Source of the DNA: UBA8108 sp965659285
GTDB taxonomy: Bacteria; Planctomycetota; UBA8108
Assembly: GCA_965659285.1 (NCBI GenBank)
Contig: CBFHWB010000016.1
Coordinates: 1-36,486 of the forward strand
Direction: 5' to 3'
Length of the DNA: 36,486 nt
The translations under genes and the position numbers were made by a program. Shown in pieces: positions 7,706 through 15,627 of this stretch. Within the stretch, counting starts at the first letter, position 1, and each line of letters begins with the position of its first letter. Below the pieces are notes generated by a model. The model was not told the DNA's origin. It searched no databases and saw nothing but the letters and a program-made list of their open reading frames with translations.

Positions 7706-9227
7706 GATCCCCGCTTCCAACTATGGTTGCGATGAGATCGTATCCCCTGCTCCCAATGATTTCCACTGTCCTGCGTTCGCCGGCAAGGGGAGAGGTCGGC
7801 GCCGGAGTTTCGCAGGAGAGCTCGAGAACTCCCTCGGGCATCGCGGCCGGGGATTCCTCGTCACAGGGCTCGCCGCCGGGCGGCGTGATGAAGACCACCG
7901 GGTCAATTTCGGGGCTCTCGCCGTAGCTGCGGGAGATGGCGGCCTTGAAGGGAGCGTCGCCGGCGGGGTCGTCGTGTTCTTCTTCGGGAGACTCGATGAT
8001 CACCTCGGTGAACTCGCCGACTCTCTTTCGGTTGTGTCTGAAGGCGATCTCCTGCTGCAGGAGCATCAGCTCTTCGAGGCGCGCATCGATGAGCTCCTGG
8101 GGAATCGCGTCTTCGAATTCTGCAGAGGGCGTACCCTCCTCTTTTGAGTAGGGGAAGACGCCCAGGCGCTCGAATTCAAAATCGCGTATGAAATCGCGCA
8201 GGATTCCGAACTCCCGGTCATCTTCGCCCGGGAAGCCTACGATGAAGGTGGTTCGCAGCATCAGGGCGGGGATCCGGTCGCGCATCCGGTCGAGGAGGGC
8301 GCGGGTCTTCGTTTCCATCATCCGTCGTCCCATGTGGCGCAGCATGTTGTCGGAGATGTGCTGCAGCGGAATGTCGATGTAGTTGAGCACCTCGGGCAAT
8401 TCGGCGATGGCCTCGATCATCTCGTCGGTCAGGTAGGCCGGGTAGGCGTAGAGCAGGCGGATCCACTCGACCCCGTCGACGGCGGCGAGCCTGCGGAGCA
8501 GTTCGGCAAGCTGGAAGCGGCCATCGATATCGACGCCGTAGGAGGTTGTGTCCTGGGAGATCAGCACGAGCTCACTCGCGCCGCTCGCGACCAGTTCCCG
8601 GGCCTCGGCCTCCAGCATCTCGATGGACTTGGAGCGAAAGCGGCCCCGGATCGCGGGGATGGAGCAGAAGGTGCAGGGATTGTCGCAGCCCTCGGAGATG
8701 CGCAGGTAGCCGTAGTGAGCCGGGGTCAGGCGGAAGCGTCCGACCTCGGCGTTGCAGGCCTTGTCGGGGTCGCTGACCTGGAGGTGGAGTCCGCCATCGG
8801 TTTTTCCGAAGAGTCCCTTCAGCGCGGTGCCGAGGCTGTCGTACTCGCCCAGGCCGACGATGGCATCGAGCTCGGGGATCTCGACGCTCAGCTCCTCTCC
8901 GTAGCGTTGTCCCAGGCAGCCTGTGACGACGACTTTTTTCTCGGTTTCGGATTCCTGCTTGAGTTCGCAGGCCTCGAGGATCGTATTGACGGACTCTTCC
9001 TTGGCCGATTCGACAAAGCCGCAGGTGTTGACGACGATGACATCGGCCTCAACCGCGTCGGGGGTGAGCACGAAGCCCTCCTGGCCGAGCTTGCCGAGGA
9101 TCATCTCGGAATCGACGAGGTTCTTCGGGCAGCCGAGGCTGACCATGTTGACCCGGATCTCGTTTTCGAGGTCGCCGGTTTTTTCTCCGCCGCCGTGGGC
9201 GGGCTCTGTGGGTTTACTGATCGTCAT
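7680..9227 (-). CDS. rimO: Ribosomal protein S12 methylthiotransferase RimO
   Basis: RimO is a radical SAM enzyme with two 4Fe-4S clusters that adds a methylthio group to an aspartate of ribosomal protein S12. The 515-residue product has the N-terminal domain with C33 in VSLGCPKNLVDSE (the RimO rather than MiaB signature), C69 and C104. The radical SAM motif SEGCDNPCTFCS has C181, C185 and C188, and a C-terminal TRAM domain follows from about 400. The ATG at 9227 lies inside the 3' end of ftsK (14-base overlap), so the genes are coupled; an earlier start at 9308 would overlap ftsK far more. The TRAM domain is interrupted by roughly 35 extra residues (about 450-485, Pro/Glu/Ser-rich), making the protein longer than usual (about 430-450). 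Confidence 0.94.
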   Translation of the reverse strand: MTISKPTEPAHGGGEKTGDLENEIRVNMVSLGCPKNLVDSEMILGKLGQEGFVLTPDAVEADVIVVNTCGFVESAKEESVNTILEACELKQESETEKKVVVTGCLGQRYGEELSVEIPELDAIVGLGEYDSLGTALKGLFGKTDGGLHLQVSDPDKACNAEVGRFRLTPAHYGYLRISEGCDNPCTFCSIPAIRGRFRSKSIEMLEAEARELVASGASELVLISQDTTSYGVDIDGRFQLAELLRRLAAVDGVEWIRLLYAYPAYLTDEMIEAIAELPEVLNYIDIPLQHISDNMLRHMGRRMMETKTRALLDRMRDRIPALMLRTTFIVGFPGEDDREFGILRDFIRDFEFERLGVFPYSKEEGTPSAEFEDAIPQELIDARLEELMLLQQEIAFRHNRKRVGEFTEVIIESPEEEHDDPAGDAPFKAAISRSYGESPEIDPVVFITPPGGEPCDEESPAAMPEGVLELSCETPAPTSPLAGERRTVEIIGSRGYDLIATIVGSGDHERKNSGD

Positions 9228-11721
9228 CCAGCTCGGTGGTTTCGTCGGAAGCTTCCTGGCCTGGTTCGTCTTCCTCGAAGTCATCGGAGTCTTCGAGGGA
9301 CGATTCATTGTCCGATATTTCCTCCGGAGACTCTAAGGGAATGTCGATCTCATCGCTCTTTTCAGGCTCTTCTTCCGTCTCCCCACCGCTTTCCAGAGCC
9401 TTCTTCTTTCCGGCCTGGTATTCTTCCCAGCTATAGTAAACCTCGCGCGATACGGAGCCGGCGTGGGGGCCGACGAGTCCCTGCGCTTCCATCGCCTCGA
9501 TGAGTCTCGAGGCGCGGCTGTAGCCGATGGAGAAGGCGCGCTGGAGCATCGTGGTGGAGCCGCGCTGTTTCTCGAGGACGATCTTCACGGCGTCTTCGTA
9601 GTGCTCATCGGCGCTGTCCTCCTCGGTGATCCCGTCGATGCTGCACTTGGTGAGGCTCTCGTCGAATTCCTGCTCGCCCTGTTCGACAACATGGTCGATC
9701 ACCCGGTTGATCTCCTTGTCGGTAAGGTAGGACCCCTGTGTACGAAGCAGCGCTTCGGAGTTCGTATCCTTGTAGAGCATGTCTCCGTTACCGATCAACT
9801 TGTCGGCGCCCTTGTCGTCGAGGATCGTCCGCGAGTCGATCTTCTGGGTGACCTTGAAGGAGATCCGGGTGGGCATGTTGCTCTTGATCAGGCCGGTGAT
9901 GACGTTGACCGAGGGGCGCTGGGTCGCCACGATCAGGTGGATGCCGACGGCTCGCGACAACTGGGTCAGGCGGGTTATGTGACCTTCGACATCCTTGCCC
10001 GCGGCCATCATGAGATCTGCGAGCTCGTCGATGACCAGGACGATGTAGGGCAGCTTCTCCTTCTCGGCCTCCGCCTCTTCGTTGCTGCGCTTCGCCTCCT
10101 TCAGGCGCTCGAAGATCTTTTTCTTGCCGAGCTTGTTGTACTCGACGATGTTCCGAACCTTGACGTCTCCAAGCAGGGTGTAGCGTGATTTCATCTCTCC
10201 GACCAGCCAGGAAAGCACCGGGGGAGCCTTCTTTGCCGAGGTAATGATCGGGCAGTACAGATGGGGGATGTTCTCAAAGGGCTTCAGCTCGACGACCTTG
10301 GGATCGATCATGATCAGCTTGAGCTCATCGGGAGTCTTGGTCAGCAGGAGGTTGATCAGCAACGAGTTGATGAAGACCGATTTTCCCGAGCCGGTGGCGC
10401 CGGCGATCAGGGCGTGCGGCATCTCGACTACGTCGCTGGTGATCACCCGGGCCGCGGTGTCCTTGCCGATGCAGACGGGGATGATCTTTTCTCCGGCCTC
10501 TTCCATGGTGTCTTCGAGGATCTCGCGCAGGCCGATGATGGGCCGCTCTTTATTGGGCACCTCGATGCCGACGGTGTGCTTGCCCGGGATCGGGGCGATA
10601 ATACGGATGCTGGTGGCTGACAGCTGAAGCTGGAGATCTTTATCCAGGTTGTCAATCTGGTTGACCTTGGTGCCCGCTGCAAGGGTCAGCTCGAAGAGGG
10701 TGACGGTTGGTCCGGGCCGTACCTTGACGACCCTGGCGCCGCTGATGCCGTAGCTCTCGAGCGCCTGCTCGATCTTTTCAGCCTTCTCCTTGAGAAGGTT
10801 GCTGTCGGTATGGGCTGTGTCCGTCGGGCGTTCATCCAGGAGTTCGATGGAGGGCAACTCGTAAGGACCGGTATTTTTCTTCGCCTTGCTCTTGCGCTTC
10901 TTCGCCGGCTTCTTCGGCTCGGGAAGGTTGATGATCAGCGGTGGACGCTCGGGCTCCTCTTCCGTTTCAGGCAGCTCCGCGGCCTCAGGCTCCTGCTCCC
11001 CGGCTGGCTTCTTGTCGCCTTTTTTCTTGTCGGGCTTGAAGGTCTTCTGCCGCGGCTTCCTCTCCGGCAGGACGATTTCAGGTCCGGACTGAGCCTCCGG
11101 CTTGAAGCGGGAGGCTGTCTTGAAGAGCGACATCGCTCCGGCCTTCAGGCCACTCACCACGCGGCCGCCGGCTTCGCCGGCGGCGTCGCCCCAGCGTTTC
11201 GAGCCGTTGGCGAGCCTGTAGGCGTAGGCGAAGGCCGGGTAGAGCTCAGCGTCCGTGCTCACCACGAACGCGACAACGGTGATCAGCGCCAGGAGCAGGT
11301 AGGTGCCGACGATATGGAGATTCGCGAAGAGGAACTCGAAGATGGTATAGCCGAAGTAGCCGCCGGCAAGGAAGTCCGGGCTGCCGGCGCTTCTGTGGAT
11401 GGCGACCTCGAAGGTGGCGAGGCTGAGGATGAGACAGAGGCTTCCGAAGATCTTCCAGCCGGGCTGCCGGACCCTGAGGCGGAAGAACATACAGATACCC
11501 GTGAGGGCGATCATGATGGTCAGCACATAGCTGCCGATCAGACCGATCCAGCTTATGAACCATTCGCTGAGCATGGCGCCGACAGGACCGCAGATGTTCG
11601 CGGTGGCTTCATTGCCGGCTCCAAGGTCGCCGGGGTTCCAGGTGTACAGGCAGACTGCGAGAAACGCGGTAAGGCCCAGCAGCAGGAATGCCAGGATCTC
11701 GTTGGAAGACTCTTTGCGCAT
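9214..11721 (-). CDS. ftsK: DNA translocase FtsK
   Basis: FtsK sits at the division septum and pumps DNA to clear chromosome ends from the closing septum. The 835-residue protein has four hydrophobic membrane segments (about 8-28, 50-80, 91-108, 122-155), a Lys/Glu/Pro-rich linker (205-305), then the alpha/beta motor with Walker A GATGSGKS (441-448) and Walker B VLVIDE (561-566). The downstream motif ATQRPSVNVITG is typical of FtsK/SpoIIIE. The C-terminal gamma winged helix is at about 705-760 (STTMLQRAFSIGYSRASRLI). An unusual acidic tail of about 65 residues (771-835) follows gamma, where most homologues end. It starts a tight cluster, ftsK-rimO-pgsA. The Shine-Dalgarno is weak. Confidence 0.95.
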   Translation of the reverse strand: MRKESSNEILAFLLLGLTAFLAVCLYTWNPGDLGAGNEATANICGPVGAMLSEWFISWIGLIGSYVLTIMIALTGICMFFRLRVRQPGWKIFGSLCLILSLATFEVAIHRSAGSPDFLAGGYFGYTIFEFLFANLHIVGTYLLLALITVVAFVVSTDAELYPAFAYAYRLANGSKRWGDAAGEAGGRVVSGLKAGAMSLFKTASRFKPEAQSGPEIVLPERKPRQKTFKPDKKKGDKKPAGEQEPEAAELPETEEEPERPPLIINLPEPKKPAKKRKSKAKKNTGPYELPSIELLDERPTDTAHTDSNLLKEKAEKIEQALESYGISGARVVKVRPGPTVTLFELTLAAGTKVNQIDNLDKDLQLQLSATSIRIIAPIPGKHTVGIEVPNKERPIIGLREILEDTMEEAGEKIIPVCIGKDTAARVITSDVVEMPHALIAGATGSGKSVFINSLLINLLLTKTPDELKLIMIDPKVVELKPFENIPHLYCPIITSAKKAPPVLSWLVGEMKSRYTLLGDVKVRNIVEYNKLGKKKIFERLKEAKRSNEEAEAEKEKLPYIVLVIDELADLMMAAGKDVEGHITRLTQLSRAVGIHLIVATQRPSVNVITGLIKSNMPTRISFKVTQKIDSRTILDDKGADKLIGNGDMLYKDTNSEALLRTQGSYLTDKEINRVIDHVVEQGEQEFDESLTKCSIDGITEEDSADEHYEDAVKIVLEKQRGSTTMLQRAFSIGYSRASRLIEAMEAQGLVGPHAGSVSREVYYSWEEYQAGKKKALESGGETEEEPEKSDEIDIPLESPEEISDNESSLEDSDDFEEDEPGQEASDETTELDDDQ

Positions 11722-11767
11722 CGATTTATGTATCCACTACCGTCATCAACAGGGGGTTTCACCAGGG

Positions 11768-11782
11768 CGCGGAAAATCCGCG
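11768..11782 (-). promoter_or_regulatory. Short hairpin in the coaB-ftsK gap
   Basis: CGCGGA and TCCGCG pair around a three-base loop in the 157-base gap upstream of ftsK. No T-run follows, so it is not a clear terminator. No convincing ftsK promoter was identified here. Confidence 0.3.
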
Positions 11783-11878
11783 GAATCGCGTCATCTTGGA
11801 GACAAACGCGCCTGTCGTTTTATCGGCAGTTTTACGCCGTTTCTTTAGGGGCGCCTTATAGAGAAGCCAGGCTCCTGT

Positions 11879-12517
11879 TCAGGAGCAGGCATCCGGGGTC
11901 TCGATGCGGTCAAGGAGCTGAGAGGCGAGCTCGCGTTTGCCCAGGCGGCCGAGGGGGCGTTCGGAACCATCGGCGCCGAGAATGTGGTAATCGCCGCTTT
12001 CGCGGCCGATCGCCGCGGCATCGTTGACGACGATCCAGTCGAGCTTCTTGGCCGCGAGCTTGCCTCGAGCATTGGCAAGATGGTCCTCGGTTTCAAGGGC
12101 GAAGCCGGCATGGACGCGCGAGCCCTTCTCTCGGCCGAGCAGGGCGAGGATGTCCTCGGTGGCCTCAAGCCTGAGGTCGAGGTCGTCACCGCCGCTCTTG
12201 CGCTTGGAAGAGTGGGAGGTCTCGGGCCTGAAATCACTGACCGCCGCGGCGCCGATGAGAACGGCGCAGTCCGGATGACGTTCTCGCGCGGCCGCGAGCA
12301 TCTCGGCAGCGCTCACCACGTTGGTCACCGCGGCGCCGGCGGGCGGGTCGTATTCGACCGGTCCCAGGACCAGCTCGACTTCGTAACCGCGGCCGAGCGC
12401 CTCCTCGGCGAGAGCCATCCCCTGCAGCCCGCTCGATGCGTTGGAGATGTAGCGGACCGGGTCGATATATTCCCTGGTCGGTCCCGCGAGGATGAGACAG
12501 CGCGAGTTCGCGCTCAT
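11879..12517 (-). CDS. coaB: Phosphopantothenoylcysteine synthetase (stand-alone CoaB)
   Basis: CoaB joins 4'-phosphopantothenate to cysteine using CTP, in coenzyme A synthesis. In most bacteria this is the C-terminal half of a fused CoaBC; here it is a separate 212-residue protein. The nucleotide/phosphopantothenate signature RYISNASSGLQG is intact, followed by GAAAVSDFRP and the lysine pair SKRK of the mobile loop, then GFALETED and IVVND. The start ATG overlaps the TGA of coaC in an ATGA arrangement, so the two halves are translationally coupled and may act as a complex. It is the last gene of the tpiA-coaB run, followed by a 157-base gap to ftsK. Confidence 0.92.
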   Translation of the reverse strand: MSANSRCLILAGPTREYIDPVRYISNASSGLQGMALAEEALGRGYEVELVLGPVEYDPPAGAAVTNVVSAAEMLAAARERHPDCAVLIGAAAVSDFRPETSHSSKRKSGGDDLDLRLEATEDILALLGREKGSRVHAGFALETEDHLANARGKLAAKKLDWIVVNDAAAIGRESGDYHILGADGSERPLGRLGKRELASQLLDRIETPDACS

Positions 12518-13068
12518 TCGCTTCCGGGCTCCAGTTGGAGCGCCTCGTCGATGCGGGAGATGAGCTCCGGAACCTCAGCGAGCCTTCCCGGGCCGACCGA
12601 GCCGCAGGCAAGGTGTCCCTCGCCGGGGTCGATGAGCCGATAGCCGAGCACATCCTGGAGGCGGGAGATGTTTTCCTGTACGACCGGGTTCATCCACATA
12701 CGGTCGTTCATCGCGGGGGCGAAGAGCACCGGCTTGTCAAAGGCCAGTGCGGTCACAGTCAGCAGGTCGCCGCCGAGTCCGCCGGCGAGCTTCCCGATGA
12801 GGTCCGCGGTGGCCGGGGCGATGAGCAGCAGGTCGGCCCACTCCGACAGGGAGATGTGCTCTCCCTTGTAGGCCGGATCGTCCTCGAAGATATCGGTGAA
12901 GACCTCCTGGCGTGTGACCGCGCGGAAGGTGAGAGGGGTGATGAACTTCTGCGCGCTCGGGGTCAGGATCGTCCTGACCGAGTCGCCCCGCTGGGTCAGC
13001 TTCGATGCAAGGTCGGCACTCTTGTAGGCCGCTATTCCCGCGGACACTCCCAGCAAGATGTTCGACAT
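12514..13068 (-). CDS. coaC: Phosphopantothenoylcysteine decarboxylase (stand-alone CoaC flavoprotein)
   Basis: CoaC decarboxylates phosphopantothenoylcysteine to phosphopantetheine with FMN. This 184-residue protein belongs to the HFCD flavoprotein family. It carries the flavin-binding start LLGVSAGIAAYKS, the active-site histidine H71 in GEHISLSEWAD, the PAMN motif (118-121) and the redox cysteine C155 in the substrate flap (GHLACGSVGPGRLAE). These are the residues of the CoaC half of CoaBC rather than of PpcD- or Dfp-unrelated flavoproteins. It ends four bases inside coaB. A strong stem-loop lies just upstream, ending 13 bases before the ATG, and no Shine-Dalgarno is visible between them. 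Confidence 0.93.
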   Translation of the reverse strand: MSNILLGVSAGIAAYKSADLASKLTQRGDSVRTILTPSAQKFITPLTFRAVTRQEVFTDIFEDDPAYKGEHISLSEWADLLLIAPATADLIGKLAGGLGGDLLTVTALAFDKPVLFAPAMNDRMWMNPVVQENISRLQDVLGYRLIDPGEGHLACGSVGPGRLAEVPELISRIDEALQLEPGSE

Positions 13069-13080
13069 GATTGCACGCCA

Positions 13081-13114
13081 GGGGCCGCGGTCTCCTCTGT
13101 GGAGACGCCGCCCC
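13081..13114 (-). promoter_or_regulatory. Strong stem-loop between rpoZ and coaC
   Basis: GTCTCC/GGAGAC (13090-13095 with 13101-13106, loop of five) extends outward through GC pairs to GGGG/CCCC (13081-13084 with 13111-13114), with one mismatch and one bulge, about 14 pairs in all. No T-run follows on the minus strand, so it more likely affects mRNA processing or coaC initiation than termination. Confidence 0.5.
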
Positions 13115-13150
13115 TGCTCCCGCTCGACCCTGGGGGAACTCCCCGGGGTT

Positions 13151-13531
13151 CTACTTCTTCTGGTTCAGCAGCGCGGCCAATTCCTTGATCCGCTGCTCCT
13201 TGATCTTCTTGATGTCGGAGCCGTAGACCTCGGTTCCTTCGCCTTCCTCGTCGCCTTCTCCTCCGGAGCCTTCGCCCTCTTCGGGCTTGTCGGCGATCAC
13301 GGCCTCCTGCAGAGCCTGGTCGAGCTCTTCGCGCTCGGCCAGCTCGATCTTGCCCTCGAGGATCTCTTTGATGACGATCTGTTTCAGGGTGGGTTCATCA
13401 TTGTCCTCGAACTCCACCAGCGGCGGCGCGCCCCTGTTCAGTTCGACGATTCTTTTCTGTATAAGCGAGGTCAGCCTAAACTTGCCGCCGACCAGTTGGA
13501 CCAGTTCTTCTTCCGTGGTTATGTCAAGCAT
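13151..13531 (-). CDS. rpoZ: RNA polymerase omega subunit (extended)
   Basis: Omega helps assemble and stabilise RNA polymerase by binding beta-prime. The 126-residue protein has the omega core at residues 14-62 (GGKFRLTSLIQKRIVELNRG, then LKQIVIKEILEGKIEL). Its C-terminal half is a poorly conserved Glu/Gly-rich acidic stretch (about 78-102) and a basic helix at the end. Canonical omega is about 70-90 residues, so this is a long version. The location between gmk and coaC/coaB is the classic gmk-rpoZ-coaBC order and strongly supports the call. GGAG eight bases before the ATG is a good ribosome site. Confidence 0.88.
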   Translation of the reverse strand: MLDITTEEELVQLVGGKFRLTSLIQKRIVELNRGAPPLVEFEDNDEPTLKQIVIKEILEGKIELAEREELDQALQEAVIADKPEEGEGSGGEGDEEGEGTEVYGSDIKKIKEQRIKELAALLNQKK

Positions 13532-13568
13532 CAGAGGTTCTCCATTTATCCTTGGTTACAGTTTATTT

Positions 13569-14138
13569 TCAGTTTGATTCTACCGGTCTCGCGACAATTT
13601 CTGCGAGTTCAAGTACCGCCTCGTCGAAGTCTCCGTTGACGACGACATGATCGTAAGAGGATTTTTCCTCTCTTTCGGCCCTGGCGACTTCCAGGCGCCG
13701 GTTGATTACTTCATCTGAATCCGAGGCTCTGCTGACGAGCCTCCTCTCGAGTTCCTCCCCGCTGGGAGCATCAATAAAGATTGTCATTAATTCCGGGATT
13801 CCCGAATCCCGGACCTGGCGGGCGCCCTGCACATCAATATTGAGCAGCAGCTCATGCCCGTTTTCTATTCCCTCCTCGACCTGGTCTCTCGGAGTCCCGT
13901 AGAGGTTTCCGTAGACCTCAGCGTGCTCGAGGAAGCGACCGGCCCGGAGGCCTTCTTCAAAACTGTTCCTGTCGAAAAAAAAGTAATCCTGTCCGTCCTG
14001 TTCGCCTTCGCGCGGAGGTCTCGTGGTGCAGGTGACGACCCTTCGGCAGCTCGATCTCTCGAGCAGCGCCTCGCAGAGGCTGGTTTTTCCGACCCCGGAG
14101 GGTCCCGATATGACGATTAAACGTCCTCTCTTACTCAA
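13569..14138 (-). CDS. gmk: Guanylate kinase
   Basis: Gmk phosphorylates GMP to GDP with ATP. The protein (189 residues from the chosen TTG) begins almost at the P-loop, GPSGVGKT (residues 12-19), followed by the GMP-binding region (TCTTRPPREGE, then GQDYFFFDRNSFEE and EHAEVYGNLYGTP) and the lid with NRRLEVARAE. Guanylate kinases usually start a few residues before the P-loop, which favours the TTG at 14138 over an upstream TTG at 14186 that would lie deep inside yicC. With this start the gene overlaps the yicC stop by eight bases. The order yicC-gmk-rpoZ is widely conserved. Confidence 0.94.
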   Translation of the reverse strand: MSKRGRLIVISGPSGVGKTSLCEALLERSSCRRVVTCTTRPPREGEQDGQDYFFFDRNSFEEGLRAGRFLEHAEVYGNLYGTPRDQVEEGIENGHELLLNIDVQGARQVRDSGIPELMTIFIDAPSGEELERRLVSRASDSDEVINRRLEVARAEREEKSSYDHVVVNGDFDEAVLELAEIVARPVESN

Positions 14139-15012
14139 CGTTGAGAACCTGTTCCTTGAGGCGGTCAACCTCGGCCTTGATCTCAACTACGAATCTTCCT
14201 ACCTCGTTCCCGGGTGCCTTGGAGCCCATGGTGTTGGATTCTCTGAACATCTCCTGGCAGATGAACTCGAGCTTTCTTCCAACAGGTTCCGAGCTTGCGA
14301 GCTGTCCAACGAATTGTTCGAGGTGGCTGTCCATGCGGGCAATCTCCTCGCTGATGTCTGAGCGCTCGGCCAGGAGTGCGGCCTCCTTCAGGATATCATT
14401 CTCATCCATTCCGGCCTTCTGCTCTCCAAGCAGAGCCCCGGTTCGTTCTTCCAGTTTTCGAAAATGTTCTTCAAGCGCCTGCGGGGCGGCCTCTTTGACC
14501 TTTTCCATCAACTGATCGAGGTTTTTGCACCTGGACTGGAGCTCCTCGTGAAGATTCCGCCCTTCACGCTCACGCATCTCGACCATGTTTGCCAACGCCT
14601 TCTCCATTGTCTCCAGGGCGATCGGCAGCACCTTGTCTCGTCCGGGAACGATGTTGTCATCCACCTTGATCGCTCCAGGCAGCGCGAGGACGTCCTGCAG
14701 CCTGATGTCTTCAGCGGAGTCCAGCTCCTTGCCAAGTTTCTTTATGGTTTCCACGTATTTCTTTACTACGTCCTCATTGACCTGGTAAAGGTCGGAGCAC
14801 CTGTTGGGCTGAAAACGAATGGTGAAGAAGACCGAGCCTCTCGCCAGGCGCTTTCGCGCCACTTCCTCCAACTCAATCTGGAGGAAGTTGACCTCGTCAC
14901 TGATCTTCGAGTTGATCTTGAGAAAGCGGTTGTTGACGGCCTTTACGTCGATACTCAGAACGAAATCCGGTGTTTCGGAAACAGCGTCACCATAGCCGGT
15001 CATGCTGCGCAT
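14131..15012 (-). CDS. yicC: YicC-family endoribonuclease
   Basis: YicC proteins act as endoribonucleases in RNA decay and are widely found next to gmk. The 293-residue product starts with the family hallmark MRSMTGYG and continues with the conserved VKAVNNRFLKI. It ends with the C-terminal domain (EFICQEMFRESNTMGSKAPG, then VEIKAEVDRLKEQVLNVE). Length is normal. A GGGAG ribosome site lies about nine bases before the ATG. It overlaps gmk by eight bases and follows secG after a 46-base gap holding a hairpin. Confidence 0.93.
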   Translation of the reverse strand: MRSMTGYGDAVSETPDFVLSIDVKAVNNRFLKINSKISDEVNFLQIELEEVARKRLARGSVFFTIRFQPNRCSDLYQVNEDVVKKYVETIKKLGKELDSAEDIRLQDVLALPGAIKVDDNIVPGRDKVLPIALETMEKALANMVEMREREGRNLHEELQSRCKNLDQLMEKVKEAAPQALEEHFRKLEERTGALLGEQKAGMDENDILKEAALLAERSDISEEIARMDSHLEQFVGQLASSEPVGRKLEFICQEMFRESNTMGSKAPGNEVGRFVVEIKAEVDRLKEQVLNVE

Positions 15013-15027
15013 GTTTCGATACTCCCG

Positions 15028-15045
15028 ATCCCGCCAGCGCGGGAT
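15028..15045 (-). promoter_or_regulatory. Hairpin between secG and yicC
   Basis: ATCCCGC (15028-15034) and GCGGGAT (15039-15045) form a perfect seven-pair stem with a four-base loop, between the secG stop and the yicC ribosome site. No T-run follows in the direction of transcription. Confidence 0.4.
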
Positions 15046-15058
15046 TCAAAAACGCGGC

Positions 15059-15511
15059 TCATTTGTCGCCGCCGTCAGAAGATCCGCCAGCGCCGCCCGG
15101 CGCGGGCAGCAACGATCCGCCGCCCGGCGACAGGCCCGGCACACCGCCGGCTCCGGTGGCGGGGGGGGCTGGATTGAGAATCTCATCTTCGTTGACAGGT
15201 TCTACGCTTCCGCCTCCGACTCCCGTGCCTGACATATCCGCCATTCCCCACCCGATAACCAGGGCGGTGAAGATCAGGCTGATGATCGCGGTGATCTTGA
15301 CGATGCCTTTCTGCCCGCCTGCTCCCAGCAGCGCATCTCCGCCGCCGGCGGAACCGAAGGCTCCTCCGAGTCCTCCATCCTTGGAGTCCTGGAGGAAGAC
15401 GATCGAGATAATCATCAGTACCGCCAGGAAGGCTATAAGGCATCCTCCGAGAGCCCAGAAGACGCCGCTCCAGGAAAAGGCCACCAGCACGGGGTAGAAA
15501 TCCAAAATCAT
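15059..15511 (-). CDS. secG: Preprotein translocase subunit SecG
   Basis: SecG is the small accessory subunit of the SecYEG export channel. The 150-residue protein has two membrane helices (about 18-40 and 69-92) joined by the SecG signature loop LQDSKDGGLGGAFGSAGG. A Gly/Pro-rich cytoplasmic or periplasmic tail of about 50 residues follows, longer than in most SecG proteins and of no recognised function. GGAGG lies five bases before the ATG. Placement directly after tpiA is a common bacterial arrangement. Confidence 0.9.
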   Translation of the reverse strand: MILDFYPVLVAFSWSGVFWALGGCLIAFLAVLMIISIVFLQDSKDGGLGGAFGSAGGGDALLGAGGQKGIVKITAIISLIFTALVIGWGMADMSGTGVGGGSVEPVNEDEILNPAPPATGAGGVPGLSPGGGSLLPAPGGAGGSSDGGDK

Positions 15512-15536
15512 TTTGCCTCCGAGGTCTTTAATGGCT

Positions 15537-15557
15537 GGGGCCGCTTTTTGCAGCCCC
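15537..15557 (-). promoter_or_regulatory. Hairpin in the secG leader (tpiA-secG junction)
   Basis: On the minus strand GGGGCTGC pairs with GCGGCCCC around an AAAAA loop: eight pairs including one G-U. On the plus strand the same position would be a C-A mismatch, so the fold suits the secG-direction transcript. It lies 26 bases before the secG ATG. Confidence 0.5.
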
Positions 15558-15570
15558 TGTGTTTTTCTTT

Positions 15571-15585
15571 CGGACCCGGGGTCCG
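15571..15585 (-). promoter_or_regulatory. Second hairpin at the tpiA-secG junction
   Basis: CGGACC and GGTCCG pair around a three-base loop, 14 bases from the neighbouring hairpin, so the 116-base junction carries a tandem pair of stems. No U-tract follows in the secG direction. Confidence 0.4.
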
Positions 15586-15627
15586 GGGATCATTCTAACG
15601 TTTATCTTTGTTTTCAAGCAGGGACGG

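Noticed and set aside
8334..9503. Long plus-strand open frame opposite rimO/ftsK
   Set aside because: It lies wholly antisense to two confidently identified genes, has no recognisable motif, and such frames are expected in GC-rich codon use.
15537..15575. Plus-strand hairpin followed by a T-rich run as a terminator
   Set aside because: No plus-strand gene lies upstream, and the stem has a C-A mismatch in that orientation, whereas the minus strand pairs fully.
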